Numbered from the stretch's first letter, positions 12,287 to 25,500 are shown. The stretch: 64,000 bases of DNA from Amaranthus tricolor (GCF_026212465.1 NC_080056.1:5510517-5574516); one strand, 5' to 3'. Made by a program: numbers and translations. Notes: generated by a model from the letters alone, not told the origin.

Positions 12287-12912
12287 CAGGGGTGTGCAGA
12301 ATAACCCGATTCGAAATATCCGATTCGGATTACCCAGTATCTGGTTTTCAAACCCGGATAATTTACTCGGTTTTTGCAAAGCGGATAATCCGGATTGGGT
12401 ACCCGGTTTTTAAACCGGGTACCGGATCCGGATTTGGGTCACATATTTTTGGAAACCGGGTACCCGATATCCAATTTTTTTTATATATTTTTTTATTACT
12501 TTTTCATAAATAAAATAATAATGGTATCTATTAAGCTAATTTTGGGTTGAATCTTAATATAATTTTTTTCCCGTAGATAAATTTTTTTTGTATAATTGTT
12601 CTTACTTAAACCAATGTGTAACAATATTATTCTTTAATTTTCTTAATTTGTCTTTTATTACTAATTAAGCTAAATATTTTTAAAGAGTTAGTATTTGAAT
12701 TTTATATAAAAAATATTTTAAATAAAAATAGAGATAAAAACGCATAGTTAAACGAAAAAAAGAAAAAAAAAAGTTCTAAGAAAACCGGGTATCCGGTTTC
12801 CGACCCAATTTAAACCGGGTCGAAATCGGATCACAATTTTAGGTACCCGAAAAAGTGGGTACTCGGATTTCCGAATCCAGGTCGACCTGATACTCGGTTT
12901 TAAACACCCCTA
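12287..12912. mobile_element. Non-autonomous hAT element, 626 bp, 8-bp target duplication
   Basis: The left end CAGGGGTGTGCAGAATAACCC and the right end GGTTTTAAACACCCCTA are inverted; CAGGGGTGT/TAGGGGTGT is a common plant hAT terminus. The duplication GTTGATAC is perfect at 12279-12286 and 12913-12920. The two subterminal zones are full of degenerate CCGGGTACCCG-type words in both orientations, which may be transposase-binding repeats. The AT-rich centre codes for nothing. Confidence 0.9.
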
Positions 12913-13560
12913 GTTGATACCGTCCGAGTAGAAATGACCTTTCTATCTAACTCCTCCTAATGATTTTACCACTTTACTAACTTTTTAAAGGTTTTTTTAA
13001 GAAAATAAAGATATGATGATAATGAAATAATAGAAAAATAATAAAAATAATAAAAATAAAGGAACTAATTATGTAATTAAGAGAATTTTTGCGTAATTAA
13101 ATAAGTAAGTTGGGAGAGTAAGTAGATATAATAGTAGCGAGAAGAATTGCAATAAAATGAATCAAATTGACCCTTATCTATTGGAAAAAATCCAACGACT
13201 AGCTTTATTTTTTTTTTGAAAAAAGCTAGTTTCGACCTGTTTTACGAAACCGTTGGACTGGTTGAACCAGTTGGTTCCGATTGTCGGTTCGATGGAACCT
13301 GTTGGGTTTCGAGTAGGTACTTGCTATAATCGACACAAATGACTCATAAAGCAAGAGGTTAAAGTGAAAATTTAAGAACCCCAAGTTCCTAACATAGCCG
13401 TGGTTAGAATCACCATCATCCAAGACACAAGAGGTAAAACTCTTGAACCTAGAACTAAAAGATCGTCGGGAATCGGGATCCTACCTTGCCGTGGATTGCC
13501 GGAATACCACCGAAAAAATCTCAGTTGCCCTCCATTTTTATACCATTAATTGATCAGAAA

Positions 13561-16435
13561 ATGATGCGAACAAGGCTGCTATGGTTCACTTCGGGATTCC
13601 TTCTCACGGGAGGTGCCATTGCTTATTGCTTTCATCGAGACCTTTCTCATGATCGTTACCTTCTCGTCCACCAGGTTTTCTCCTTTCTCTTTTTATTTGA
13701 TTTCTTACGGTTTCTTACTTTCCTCATTTGATTTTTGTTAAATTAGTTTACGATTTTGGTTTAATTATCAGTTGAAGGACAATTTTGGTGCTTTGGAAGC
13801 CAGGGTTTCTAGTCTTGAATCCGTCCATCGTAATTCCAATGTTCAGGTACTGTTCATTTTTATAAAGAAAAATTATTATAGTCCATAAAATGATGTTCGA
13901 TGTTGTATCAGTATCATCTGTATTGACTTTTAATTGGATTATGGATCAATGCTTTTAATATAGAACTATATAGAGGTATAATTGTCATAAATGTAAAATG
14001 TGACAAAGCTGCTTTGGTGTCAACGCGAGTACGAATCATGGGAAATGTATAGAAACCTCCCGTATATTGCAAATTTATAGCTAACCTGGGCCCTGGTTGC
14101 AATTTTTATTGCAGAAAATTGCTTTGGTTACACTATTCTAAGAACTGATGTTAGTTATTGCATTATAAAACTGCTGGGTTATGTAGATAATTTTTAGGTC
14201 ACATGTGACATGACTATGAGATGTGGTATGATTATGCCTTATTTGCTGTGTTAATTCATCCAAAAATAAGCTATTGATAAGTGGAGGAAGCAGTTTCTAC
14301 TTTTGAAATGTTCTCTTTACAACTTTGTTACTCGGACTTGGAGAATTCATACCCGATACATGTACATGTATAAGTGTCAGACTCATCCAATTTATGGAAA
14401 GCTTCATATATTTGGCTCAAAATGAAGTATCCTAACGTGTCCGAGACACGCGAATGTATTGTAAATTGAAGAGTTTGAGTAATTTATTTTTATAGTGTTG
14501 TATATGTCTCTACGTTGGTCGGCCATCTATTGATTTCTTTGTTAGAGGAGCCTCTTTACCCTTCTGTCCTTTGTTGTTCTCAAGGCATTTAAGATTTTGG
14601 CTACTCCACATTTACTTATTAGAGGCCTTTGACCATGGTCATCTATCAAAGAAAAACCATTTACTCTTAGCCTTTTGTTGACCCCCATTTGTGTCAAGTG
14701 TGGCTAGATTTTTTTTACTAGGTGGATGCATCTCGTAACTGTTAGTTATGTCATTGGCTCCATATGTTTGTCTCTCGTAACAGGTAAGTGGCCATGTGCC
14801 ACACCTTGATTGCTCTTGTTGAGTGTTTGGACTTTGGATACAGTGTATGACATGAGAGTTGGACAAATTGAACAAGAAATAGGCATACTTGGAAACAGTC
14901 AGATGAATATGGATTTTTGATGCACCACAAAATCTGGTTTATAGCTGTAAACATATTTGGGGTGATTGAAGTCCTTAGTGGATTATCTCATTTTTGTTCC
15001 ACTTAGGTTTCTATGAGTAGCTTTCGCACTTCATATTTTTTTGTTGGTGAGAAAAAAAATGGAAGTAGTACAAAACTATACAATTCCAGAAGTCATTATG
15101 GAAGCAAGAATACCATTTATTTGTATTATTCTGTCAAATTTAGGTAGATATATGAACTTTTCTAAATATTCTTGGTGCCTTGGGTGAATGGTGAGTGTGG
15201 TCACTTGAATTGAGTGGTGAGTTTGAAATCTTAGAGATGGAGGTTTGAAATTTGAAAATGATTTTGTTGCTCTTTAAGTGGTTGTTAAAAAGCATTTCCT
15301 TCTTTTTGATGGATGCTTGAGATGCCAAAAGTGTATAATATAAGCTTATATAATGATGAGATCGCAGGTGGGTTTTCTATCTTGGCAAGGATGGTGGAAT
15401 CAGAGAGTGGGGAACATAAGATCTAAGTGAAAAGATAAAATTTTGGTAACGATCGCAGTAACAGTCGTGAAGATGCAAATGATTTCGTGGTCAATGCGAC
15501 CTATATTTTGGTCGCGGTGGAATCAAAAACTTTTACAATATGGGCGCAATGCGGTGATGCAGCCTAAATTTGATAGCACAATACAAATCCATTAAGATAG
15601 AGGTGCAAACAGTTGGTTATTGTTGTCAGTAGGTGGCAGCACAACAGTTCTCTGGTGATTGGTAAAGGAAAACCTTTTGCTCACGTTGGTGTGGTGGACT
15701 GCTGGTGGTTGGTTTAAGATTGTGAGGTGGAGATGGTAGAGGGATTTGGAATAATACTTATTACTTAGTCCCAAGCAGTTACTAAGGGAATCAGGGGTGC
15801 TGATGACTTTACATTTTCTTGATTACCCCGACCAAATGCCCTCTTAATAATCTAATCCCTAAGGTGAACAGAAAGCACTCTAAATTGTTTCAGTTATTCT
15901 TCTTGAACTCATTTTGATTTGGGTGCTTCTTTTTCTGCAATTGTGTTTTATTAGTGGAAATGTTCTATTATAAATTCATAATCCAACTGTGGTTTTCTAT
16001 GCTTCTGGTCACTGTTATTTCTTTTGTTTTTGTATTCCTAGAATGGTTTTAATGATTTACCTTTAAATATATATGTTGGTGAAATACATTCTTTTATTTT
16101 GTTTGCACACCATGAAAGGACAGACTTCTTTGGTCAATTTGGGCCGAAAGGAGGATCATATTTCCGATATAGCTTACTAGTCAAATGTTTGATATTTACA
16201 CGTTTATATTCCGGAAGGTTTTATTGTCTGGTGAGAGAGGTTAGCTTTGAAAGTTTAGAATTGGATTCTTCTTGTTCTTAGCATTAAGAAGTCTGTCCTT
16301 TGACAAGGGCCTATATGCACAACTTTTTGGTCATACTGCATCAAAAATGTTTTAGGCGTAAGTTCCCCTTACGCATAATCCCGTTCTTATCTTAAACTGC
16401 ACCTTTTTTGGCAGGATGGAGGCAATTCAAGCTGA
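13561..16435 (+). CDS. Small single-helix membrane protein, 69 aa, three exons
   Basis: Exons 13561-13674, 13772-13846 and 16415-16435 join in phase 0 through GT-AG introns. The product is MMRTRLLWFTSGFLLTGG..., with a basic N-terminus, a hydrophobic helix at residues 6-23, HRDLSH, a short heptad-like stretch (LEARVSSLES) and a polar end DGGNSS. An N-terminal helix with basic flank and a short coiled coil would suit an organelle or endomembrane anchor; this is inference. I have a weak memory of similar short proteins annotated in other plants but no firm name. Intron 2 is 2.6 kb and carries repeat DNA. The first ATG is taken as start; the frame is open upstream to another ATG at 13486. Confidence is limited because the exons are short. 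Confidence 0.6.
15430..15590. repeat. Dispersed repeat containing CGATCGCAGTAAC
   Basis: The segment with AACGATCGCAGTAACAGTCG, then further GCGACC and GCGGTG words, resembles 62480-62560, which also has TCGCGATCGCAGTAACG followed by GTGATG words. The shared words suggest two decayed members of one repeat family, both in introns of host genes. The borders are not resolved. Confidence 0.45.
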
Positions 16436-18371
16436 AATGCTGGATTGGAGTTTTGCGCTTTTGCGGCATAGCTATGTTGCTGTACTTGACAGTTGACATT
16501 ATGAAAAATACAGCTTGTTAATTATAATTTCTGTCAAAAATTGGAAAATTGATGTTGAAATAATTCTCATATTATCCACCTTCAAGGGACAATCTTATAG
16601 TTTCTGTTAGTGTATCCTCAAGTTTTTTTTATTTCTTTTTTCTGGCTCTGCCCTAGTGGTACCCTTGATTGAGATTAATAATAGCATCATTTTTTTTTAT
16701 TATTCATACCCTTGTGCTTAACCTTCTACAAATGAGTGATGGAATCATGGGTTGTAATTATTGGGAAGATTAGAAATTTGGGAAAGGTACGCGAAGATAG
16801 AAAAAAGATGAAAATCGTAAAATTGCTGAAAATACGATAATAGGTGAAAGCGTGAAAACAAGGAGAAAAGAGTACATATAACGTTTAAAGGGGTACATGT
16901 AGAGATTACCGAGGTATGTGTATTTTTGTTGTCCGAAAAAAGTTATCAATATTTACAAAAATTTCAATGAATGCCACGTGTAACTTTATACTTGCCTCCG
17001 TTTTTAGTTTTCACCAACTTCATTGTTTTCTGTATAATTCCATTCCTATATATTTCTTCCAACGGAGGTACAATGCCCTTTCTTTGGTGCGGGTCATAAT
17101 ATACTAACTATTGTTGCTACTTGAATTGCTACTAGTTTGTTCTTTCTAGCATATTATTCTATCAAGAGCTAAATTGTCCAAAATAGAGATGTTGGGACGA
17201 GCATGTGATGCGATCATCATCCAAGAAAATAACCAAACAAGAGGCAGTGGGCAGCCTCTATGGAAGAAGCATGTTCGTATATGTAGACATGTTGCTCGAA
17301 CAAACCTAAGTTCGCTTAGGCGAGCAATGTGCAACGAGGATGATAGATTGCCGGACTTGGTGTGCTCGTATAAGTGTCCAAGAGTTCAAACGAGTTTTGA
17401 TGTTCGAGTATTAACGTGGGCGAGCGATAGCTCAATGGCTTAATGTCTCGAGAAAAGGGTGAAACTTCAAGGGAACGACTGCTCGATAAGTAGAATTAGA
17501 GCTTGGGCTAACCACTCAACTTCTCAAACGAGTTGTCCTTGGCTCAGACAAGCATTGTTAAAGAGCATTCTGCGCTAAGCACGCATTTGGAATTTTTGCT
17601 CTTCGATGATTGACGCCTCTGACCTTTGGGGGCTTTAATAAAACATCTTAAAGACAAAAGAGAAGGGTAGGAAAAGTTTGAAACTTGTTCAAGTTCATCC
17701 ATCTCCAAGAGAAGCTCTAGAGAGGGACAAGGGAGAATCATCAAGGAGGGAGGGAGTAATTTTCAAGTAAGAGAATTTCATCGAAGAAGCTTGAGGGTAG
17801 TTTAAATAAGAGCATATGAATCTAAATGAGTATCCCAAACAAATCCTAGGAAGAGAGAGCAACCAATATAGAGAGCAACTTGCACGCAGTGTCAAATATG
17901 ATAAAAACGTAATTCCAAAAGATTGAAATCGCTTATATAAACCATTAGTTCAGTTCCAGTGCTCGTCCACGTAAACTCTCTTTCCCCATTATTTCATTTT
18001 CTACTGTACATTTGGGTAGTCCTTGAAAATAATATATCTATTACGAAAATACAATTGCATAGAACATCTTTGATTTCCTTTATTGGGGATTGTCCCCAGA
18101 TATTCTGTACATTGCTGTGTAAGATATCTATAAATAATTATCAGGATTTCTGCTGAACAAAAATGTTATAAGACTGGACTATAGACTATGGAGTGATGCT
18201 TGATCGTCTCCAACAGCAAGTATTTAGAAAGCTTGGTGCTCTTGGATTAGCTTTCTTTCCTATCTAATGTGTGTCGGGTTTCCTATCTCGCCTTTTGCTT
18301 ACCGAATACCTTTACAGTGTCGTATACTCGTATCTGTTATTTATTTCAGAACCTTGAATTGCTTGCTTTTC
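16436..18371. other. Intergenic with a GC-richer unclassified patch
   Basis: No gene is supported. From about 17200 to 17540 the base composition shifts to GC-rich with many CGAG and GCTCG words, unlike the surrounding AT-rich DNA; 17640-17900 is purine-rich. It may be the remains of an LTR or other old insertion, but I found neither terminal repeats nor a target duplication. The convergent 69-residue and membrane-protein genes end on either side. Confidence 0.45.
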
Positions 18372-21300
18372 CTAAGAAATTTGTTGTTCAGCAGTTGATT
18401 TAGCTGCCTCAGGGTCCAGATTATTTGCTGCTGTGACCTTCGGCTTTACAGCACCATCTGCAAAATGATGTTTTTCCTCATGATGACCAATACTCACCCA
18501 TATCAGGACCAAGATCACCATAACCACTGAAAGAACCAACATGGCGACCCAGGTTGTCTGCACGTATCTCTTCAACGGCTTGCATTGCTTGATAAGGATG
18601 TTTGAGGATGCATCTTTTACAAGTTGGCAATCCACTAGATTTTCCATTTCTGGGTATGAATTTAGCAGGCTTTGTATTGAATTAGAGTAAGCTTCTATAG
18701 CTTTGTACATACTGGTGTTTATTAATCCTCCTCCCTGGCACTTTGTTCCACTAGTGTCAGAACAAGTAAACATCTTCAGCACCTGCAAAAGAGAAGTACA
18801 TCTTAGGCTCTAAGCTAGAGGCGGAGCAAAAACTCATAATATGTTTGGAGCCCACTGTTAGAGTATATAACATATACTGGGGCTTCAACCATTAGCTAAA
18901 CTTTTGGTTGAATTGGTTCCTTGACATGGTATCAGATTCCGGCGTGACAAAAAGTCACGAGTTCGAATTTCAACCTCCCCTCATTTGAAGTGGAATATTT
19001 AGCGCCAAGCATGAGGAGGATTTGTGTTGCATCCACCTTTTAGCCCAAAGAATTCTCGTGTGAGGGGGCAGTATATAACATGTCCTGGGGCCTCAACCAT
19101 CAACTTAAGCTTTTGGTTGAGTTGGTTCGTTGACTGTTAATATTTAAGGCCTCTCATTTTGGGGACACTTCGCTCATGCTCGGATGTTCTTAGCCTGTCA
19201 AAAGTTGCTTGAAGATTTCATAACGTCTTGTTGGTTAGTGTTAGTTATTATCCTTAACATACCTGTGGGATATCTCCTATCTTGATAGTGTCCGCGGCAC
19301 AATTTCCTGGCCGATACAAAAACTCTGGAGGTCCGGAGAAAGGGTTGCATACATAAGCGAGACCCGGGTATGAATTACTTCTTAGAAGAGTAATATTTGT
19401 ATTTACCTGTCATATGATCCACAAGATACACAGTGATTTAGCTGAACTTTCGTTTAGAAGTGAACTTTGCAAGCTCTATGCGACCTAATTCATCGAAAAA
19501 GGGATGAGCAATTGATATATGATGAGTTACCTGGTCGACGAGCTCATAGATTCCGATGCCAACATCAGATAAAGCGGTACTTGCTGAAAGAAATTCATCA
19601 CAGGGAAGGATTGAGCTCAGGCTGCTGTGATCTGGATTTTGTCGAAATTCTTTAAGAGCTTTGCATGTATCAGAGGAGAGCCTGCATGATTAGCCTATCA
19701 TTAACGCAATGTCGAAGGTAAAACATTATCTGATGTTCATTTAACTACAGATTTTGGGAATTGAAACGGAAGAGTGAAAGTTTACTTTTCAAGGAAGATG
19801 TATGTTCCAAAGAATAACCAGCAGAGGGCAGTAAGCAGCCAACAGATTATTATAAGCCTGTAAAAGACGGAAGAGCAAGTGAGTGCTTATTGCCATCGGA
19901 AATATGCTGATTTAAGAGGGATTCCGATGTACCTACATGGGGAGTGCTCGTTTGAATCTTAGCATACCGAAAACTGCAAGTAAAAGATCATTTGCTGTTA
20001 GATGATTGAAAGAATCTGGTTTCAATATAAGGGTGTTTGGCTGATATCTGATAGTTGATTTTGAATGCTCCGATGTGAGCAACTTGTTGTTTTAACCAGT
20101 TATGTTGCCAAACAACCCGATAAGGTGATAATGTCATTTGTTATGAGTTTAGTGCTACACTCCCAATCTACATAATGAATTGCTCATATTTGGTTACCTG
20201 TAAGGGAAATCACGGCTGCAAGGTTCAAGGATACGGTGATGATTGTCAGAAAATACCTGCAATCCTGTTCGAGTTAGTGCTAGATCGAGAGATATTACAA
20301 CGAAAAAAATAGTTCCACTTACAGTATTGTGAGAGCTGTCTGAACTAAGTCTCGGTTTTTCTGAGCTTGGCGTTGAATGCGAGTTGCTGCATAATCAAGC
20401 TTGTCAGATGTTGAAGCCAAGAAGCTCGCTGCACCAGCCATATTGGCAGCATCAGCTTCATCGACGCCATCTATACTGTCGACAGCTTGTAGTTGTAAGT
20501 TTTCACTGATCTTTCTCATTGGTCCTGTGGCATTGTATATGGTATTGGATGCCTGATCTGCAGTCTTGATTATAACCGTCATGATTGTCTTTGCTTTATA
20601 ATGAAATTTCATGTTCCCTTCCAAAGCCAGCCCAGACGCAAATCTGGAATCACGTTCAGTCATTCATTAAAATTTCATGAACATACCATATCTATAATGC
20701 ATATGCATTTTATCTAGACCTGTCAAATGGTTGATGGACAAGTTTCGGGTTAGATCATTTTTGGTTACTTAATTTTCAAGTGGGGTTTCCAATGGTTCAC
20801 AAAGTTTTTATAAACTTTATTCTTGTCCCTAAAAGTTTTTCCAGAAAACATTAATGACATTTTTTTGTTTTAACAATACATTTTCTCCCATAAAATGACC
20901 AATCAAAAAAGAAATATATATAATCTAAAAATACAAAAATTGACTAGAAATAAATTAAAATCTGACAAAATAAAGGAAATTAGAAATAGCCAAAATTGAA
21001 AAATGGGTCAAAACGATTAGTCTAGGCTACTATGGGGTGTTTATCAAAATAGTTTATGGACAATTTTAGCTTATTTTCATATAGTTAGAGGGTTGGATGG
21101 TCAAACCAGCCAATGTTAATGTTTGGTAAATTAGCTGGTTAAAACAACTATTGTTATGAATAAATTGTTTTTGAACAAGCTCCAAACACCCCCATACTTT
21201 TTTGATCATATGATCATTTTCGGGTTACAGCCTTACAGGTCATAATTTTCAGGTTATAATCTCATCGACTTTTGCTCAGGTTTCGGGTTGATTTCAGGTC

Positions 21301-22539
21301 AGATAAAAACTTGTTCAAGTCTATTTTTATCTATTAGCATGAGAAAAGAACATTAAAGTAATGTTTTGAGAGCTTACATTGCCAAGATAACAAGAATTGT
21401 AGTGAAAATGAGAGGGAAAAGATAACATGGCTTATGACATGGTGTTCTCTTTTTCAGCTGATAGTTGTTGGTTTTGCAACAGGACACTGTTAGATATATG
21501 ATGCCGGATATGAGCCATATGAGTCCGACACCAAACCCATACACGCCAGTAAATAAGGTCGACTGCAAAAAAACGTTAAAATTAGTAAGCTAAGGTAGAG
21601 GAGGTGGAGGAATCAACACATAGCGATGGCGATGGCGATGGCTATGGCTCGAGACACCTTACACTCCAATAATGCCTGTTTGTGATGTTGTATCCACCTC
21701 TGTATTTGTTGAAATGGTCTAGTGGATCTATCCGTACAATGTCATCTAGTTGGTTGATGGTGTAGGATGTTTCTTGTGTTTGTAGCAGCAATCTTCTTCC
21801 TGTGAAAGTGATCATGATATAGTGAATTTACTACCAGGTTTCTCGATTCAACTGAAAACTTAAGTTGATGGTTGTTTTCAACTTACAATGTAATGTTAAT
21901 AGTCATAAGTATGGTCATCAGCCCAGTATCTCGAGTATCTCGAACAAAGTCAGGGTCTGCGATAAGAGGTAGGGGATAAATCATACCCGTACCCCTTGAG
22001 AGAGAGGGCAAGAGAAATGCGCCAAATCAAATGTAATTTAAATAATGTATACTTTTTAAGTGATTACATACACCTTAAAATAGGTTTTCATTTTTCACCA
22101 CTTTAACTGGTTTTCACATTATCTAAAACGTATTAAATAATCAAAATGTGAAAAACTTTTTGAAAGGATAATAATCAACGTTCTTCTACTCTAATTATTC
22201 TTTTTCTTCGCAAAATCCCTTCTCATCCAAATTAATATTCGAGAGTAAGAGCTTTTAAAATATATTTTCATTATCGGCATTTAATTCCAATAACCAACTG
22301 TGCCGTGAGTTCAACGAGTCCAAATATAGGATCACCATTGGCACCTCAAAAAATCTACTAAACATGCAACATTTATATTTAAAAATAAATAATAATAATA
22401 ATAAAATAAAATAAAACTTGCCTGTTTCATTAGTGTTGGATAAGATATGTGCTTCAGAGAGAACCAACTTGGAGCTCAAGCTTATTATAATGGTTAAAAC
22501 TGTAAATACTGTCCAATTTGAATGAGGTTTCATACCCAT
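18372..22539 (-). CDS. Signal-peptide, five-helix plant membrane protein, ten exons, 544 aa
   Basis: Exons on the minus strand: 22539-22422, 21799-21663, 21562-21378, 20643-20323, 20256-20198, 19973-19937, 19857-19786, 19681-19531, 19406-19263 and 18782-18372. All phases close, giving 544 residues. A signal peptide (residues 1-28) is followed by DIVRIDPLDHFNKYRGGYNI and NRHYWS, and then helices near 89-112, 131-147, 247-278, 287-308 and 487-506. Long extracytoplasmic loops carry paired cysteines and N-glycosylation sites such as NIT and NAT. The architecture recalls prominin or Tweety proteins, and the sequence fits the plant membrane-protein family typified, as I recall, by At2g12400. The biochemical role is unknown. 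Intron 1 uses a GC donor (CAG/GCAAGT), the only choice that keeps the frame. An in-frame ATG at 22569 exists, but an AG acceptor-like site between the two favours 22539. Introns hold a TRIM and two Tourist-like MITEs. Confidence 0.9.
18856..19135 (+). mobile_element. TRIM (miniature LTR retrotransposon), copia-type primer site
   Basis: A 71-bp left terminal repeat, 18856-18926, starts TGTTAGAG and ends TTGACA. It is followed at once by TGGTATCAGATTCC, close to the initiator-Met tRNA primer site TGGTATCAGAGC. A second copy, 19071-19135, with CTGGGGCCTCAACCATCA and TTGGTTGAGTTGG, follows a GTGAGGGGGC polypurine tract. Total length is 280 bp with no coding capacity. The right repeat has lost its first bases and no target duplication remains, so it is old. 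It sits in the last intron of the membrane-protein gene, in antisense orientation to it. Confidence 0.82.
20031..20120. mobile_element. Short Tourist-like MITE in an intron
   Basis: The left end GGGTGTTTGGCTGATATC and the right end GTTGCCAAACAACCCGA are inverted, and TAA flanks both sides (20028-20030 and 20121-20123). At 90 bp it is probably an internally deleted copy. It lies in the intron between exons 5 and 6 of the membrane-protein gene. Confidence 0.65.
21031..21195. mobile_element. Tourist-like MITE, related copy near 42.2 kb
   Basis: The left end TATGGGGTGTTTATCAAAATAG and the right end GAACAAGCTCCAAACACCCCCATA are inverted repeats. The interior (AACAACTATTGTTATGAATAAATTG) resembles the reverse complement of 42120-42190, so there are two members in this window. 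It lies in the intron between exons 3 and 4 of the membrane-protein gene. Confidence 0.6.
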
Positions 22540-25500
22540 CTTTCCTTTTACCTGCAATTTTAGTGCCATGCAAATTAAGAAAAAAACATTCCTTATAACT
22601 CAAAATACAATCTAGCTTAACTATAAACATCAGCTACTCTTCTATTATTAGGCTATTTAGCCTGAGGTACGTTTCACGGTGTGACCATCTCATACAAAAA
22701 ATTTGTGTGAAAACGTTGAAAAGATAGGGTCGAAAGAAAGGTCATATCCTTATCAAAAGAGATAAGAAGGTTGCGATTAGTGAACCCTCTACTAAAAAAA
22801 ATATATATATAAGTATATATAGACTTTATATGTAAACAATTATTCATATATATAACTTACCAGCATCATAGACTTCTACGAGCATAGACTTCTACGAGCA
22901 GGATATACCAAGTATGATGATGATAACTTATCGGCATAAACTCTCTTGCTCAAAGAGATAAACTTGAGAATGATGAGACATCTAAGATTTATAATTGCAT
23001 TGTAAAATATATAGTCTTAAGAGAATTTACTAAAGAAGCTTCAATGTAAGTTCAAAGCTAGAGAAAGGAATTTTGCCCTTTTGTTATTTAGATAGTAAAA
23101 GCACTATTTCACTATCAAAATAAAGTTCTTACTTAGCTTAATCCACATACTAGTTCCCTAAAACAAAGGATCCCAAATGAAAAGGGCTTGTTCTTAAAGA
23201 GAAAACCATCCCACCCAACATAAAAAGGTAAGGTGGAGAGACAAAGAAAATCAAGTTCAAGTGTAGAGAATGACTTGTGCACAAGTAAAGAACAATATTT
23301 TTGTTTGCATCTTACAAGCCACTAAATAAACAAAAAATAATCATTAAATGCTTCAAAAAGAAAAGGTACTAAACAATAAAAAGCTTTAAAAAAGAAGTGT
23401 AAAACCAAGAAAAAGCATTATGGAGCTTCACCTTATGATAAAAGCTTTAATTATATAACACTAATGATAATGATTGAAAATAATGATCAATTTTTAAAAT
23501 TTATTCCTTATATTTATTGTATAAAAAATAAACATTTACTTTTTTTTTTCTTTGAAAGAAGCTAGTTTAATATTATTTTTACTTTTAGAAATCTGACCGC
23601 CATAAATTATATAGTTATTTAAAAGAAAAATAATGTAAATGTTATATTCTTATGAATAAATGAAAATTGAATTTTTAAAAGTTAATATGATTAATTTTTC
23701 AATATTATTTAATTTACCTTTGTGGACTTGTTGATTTGCATACTAATATAGATGAATTCTCTTAATTTTGATTAGTTTATGCTAAACTTGTTTGTGAAAA
23801 GATAAGCATAAAGTTAATTACTATTTGCATGCTTGTAAAAGTAATTGTTAAGGTGATTAAGAAATAAGGTGGGCCACTCAATCGCAACACAGCTTTATGT
23901 AGGATTAGGATTTAGGACAATTACTTATAAATGATTTCATGATTTGTATAATGTTTTGACAAGAAAATACTAACATTGGTTATTATTGAGTTTTACATTA
24001 ATATTATTGAGCTCTAAATTTTTATTATTTGAGTTCAATGCTATATAATTATGACTTGAAAAGTTATTTTTGACCAAATACAATAAGGAAAACTATTTTT
24101 ATATTTCAATGAAAAATTACATGGTATATATTTTTACCTATTTTATAACGATCGTAATAAAAAAATAAATCTATAACCTATCGAATCAAATTCAATTAAT
24201 TCGACCTACAATCTGACGAGTCTAATTTCGAGTAATCTTTTGTTGAACACAAAAGAATTCTTAAAGCAAAGGTCTACGTGTCATACTTTGATTTTTATGC
24301 CAATTGGTTATCATGACTTGCAAATTGTTCCTTGCTTATTAAGTAAAAAAAAATTTACAACAATTTCCATTTTCACATTTCTTGTCAAAGATATAAACCT
24401 CCCAAAAGAATCCTAAATTCCTAATCACCTCAATTTAACCCCAAATCTAGTCATATTAGTGCGTTTATTACACATCAAATGGGTTGATTTTTATTTTTTT
24501 TGTTGTTTTTTTAACATTCTTGTTGGTTGGTGGACATGGTCATTGGTCAACTTAGTGTAGTCATGTGATAGGGGAATTAAATAAATTGTAAATCTTGAAT
24601 GAGACTGTGTCACCATGAGACAAGCTCATTTATTTATTGTAAGTGATCATATTAAGATTATGAGTAATGAATGTAAGACTAAAAAAATCACTTTAAACCT
24701 ATATTAATGATCATTTTAAGATTATAAGTGATTACTTTAAGACAATAAGTGTTCATTGAATTAGGGACAAATGCAAAAGAAAATTGAACAATAGAATAAA
24801 ATAGTTATAAACTAAAAAAAATTAAGTAATTAAATAAATTGAGGGAATGAAATACATTTGTCATTTAGAGTTTCATTAGGGTTGAATAAAATTTGGTCAA
24901 AATCGCAAATTAAATGGGACCAAACCGTAATATAAGTATTTGATCTGGTCTACGGTCTAAAAAGTCTAATCCGATTTTTTTCTTCTAAAATTACGATTTC
25001 CTATCCGATCTTGATTTTAAAATTTTTAGACCAGACCAAACCGGATCGAAAATTGTAATATTAAACCGGAGACCATAAACCTTAATAAATAATGACATAC
25101 GCTGGTAGGCTCAACTAGTAAACTAAACATGAAGAAGTAGCCCATGAAAATTGAAATTGTAAAATGAAAAGTTGAAAATCCCTATTGGGTACGGACGTTA
25201 ACCCACTTTCTTCTGCCCTACTAACCTCAAGAGTCTCGACTTTTCCTCAACATGATTCAAATGTACAGATAGGGACGCTCCTCTCTTCTACCTTTTCAAT
25301 TTTCTTAGGAATTCCTTGATGTTTCCATTTTCTTTTTTCGAATTTTTCTTTATTTTTCTCTTTCCAGTTGAATATTTAGATGAAACATTTAAGGTTTGTG
25401 TTTGAATTTTTTTTTTTGATTTTTCGAATTTTAGTAGAATTTTCAAATTTTTTAAGCTGGTGTTGATTTTTGGAATTTTAATTCGAACTTTAAGTTTATA

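Noticed and set aside
18927..18970. tRNA-like sequence (GTATCAGATTCC, GAGTTCGAATTTC)
   Set aside because: It cannot fold as a full cloverleaf and sits right after a short terminal repeat; it is better explained as the primer site of a TRIM.
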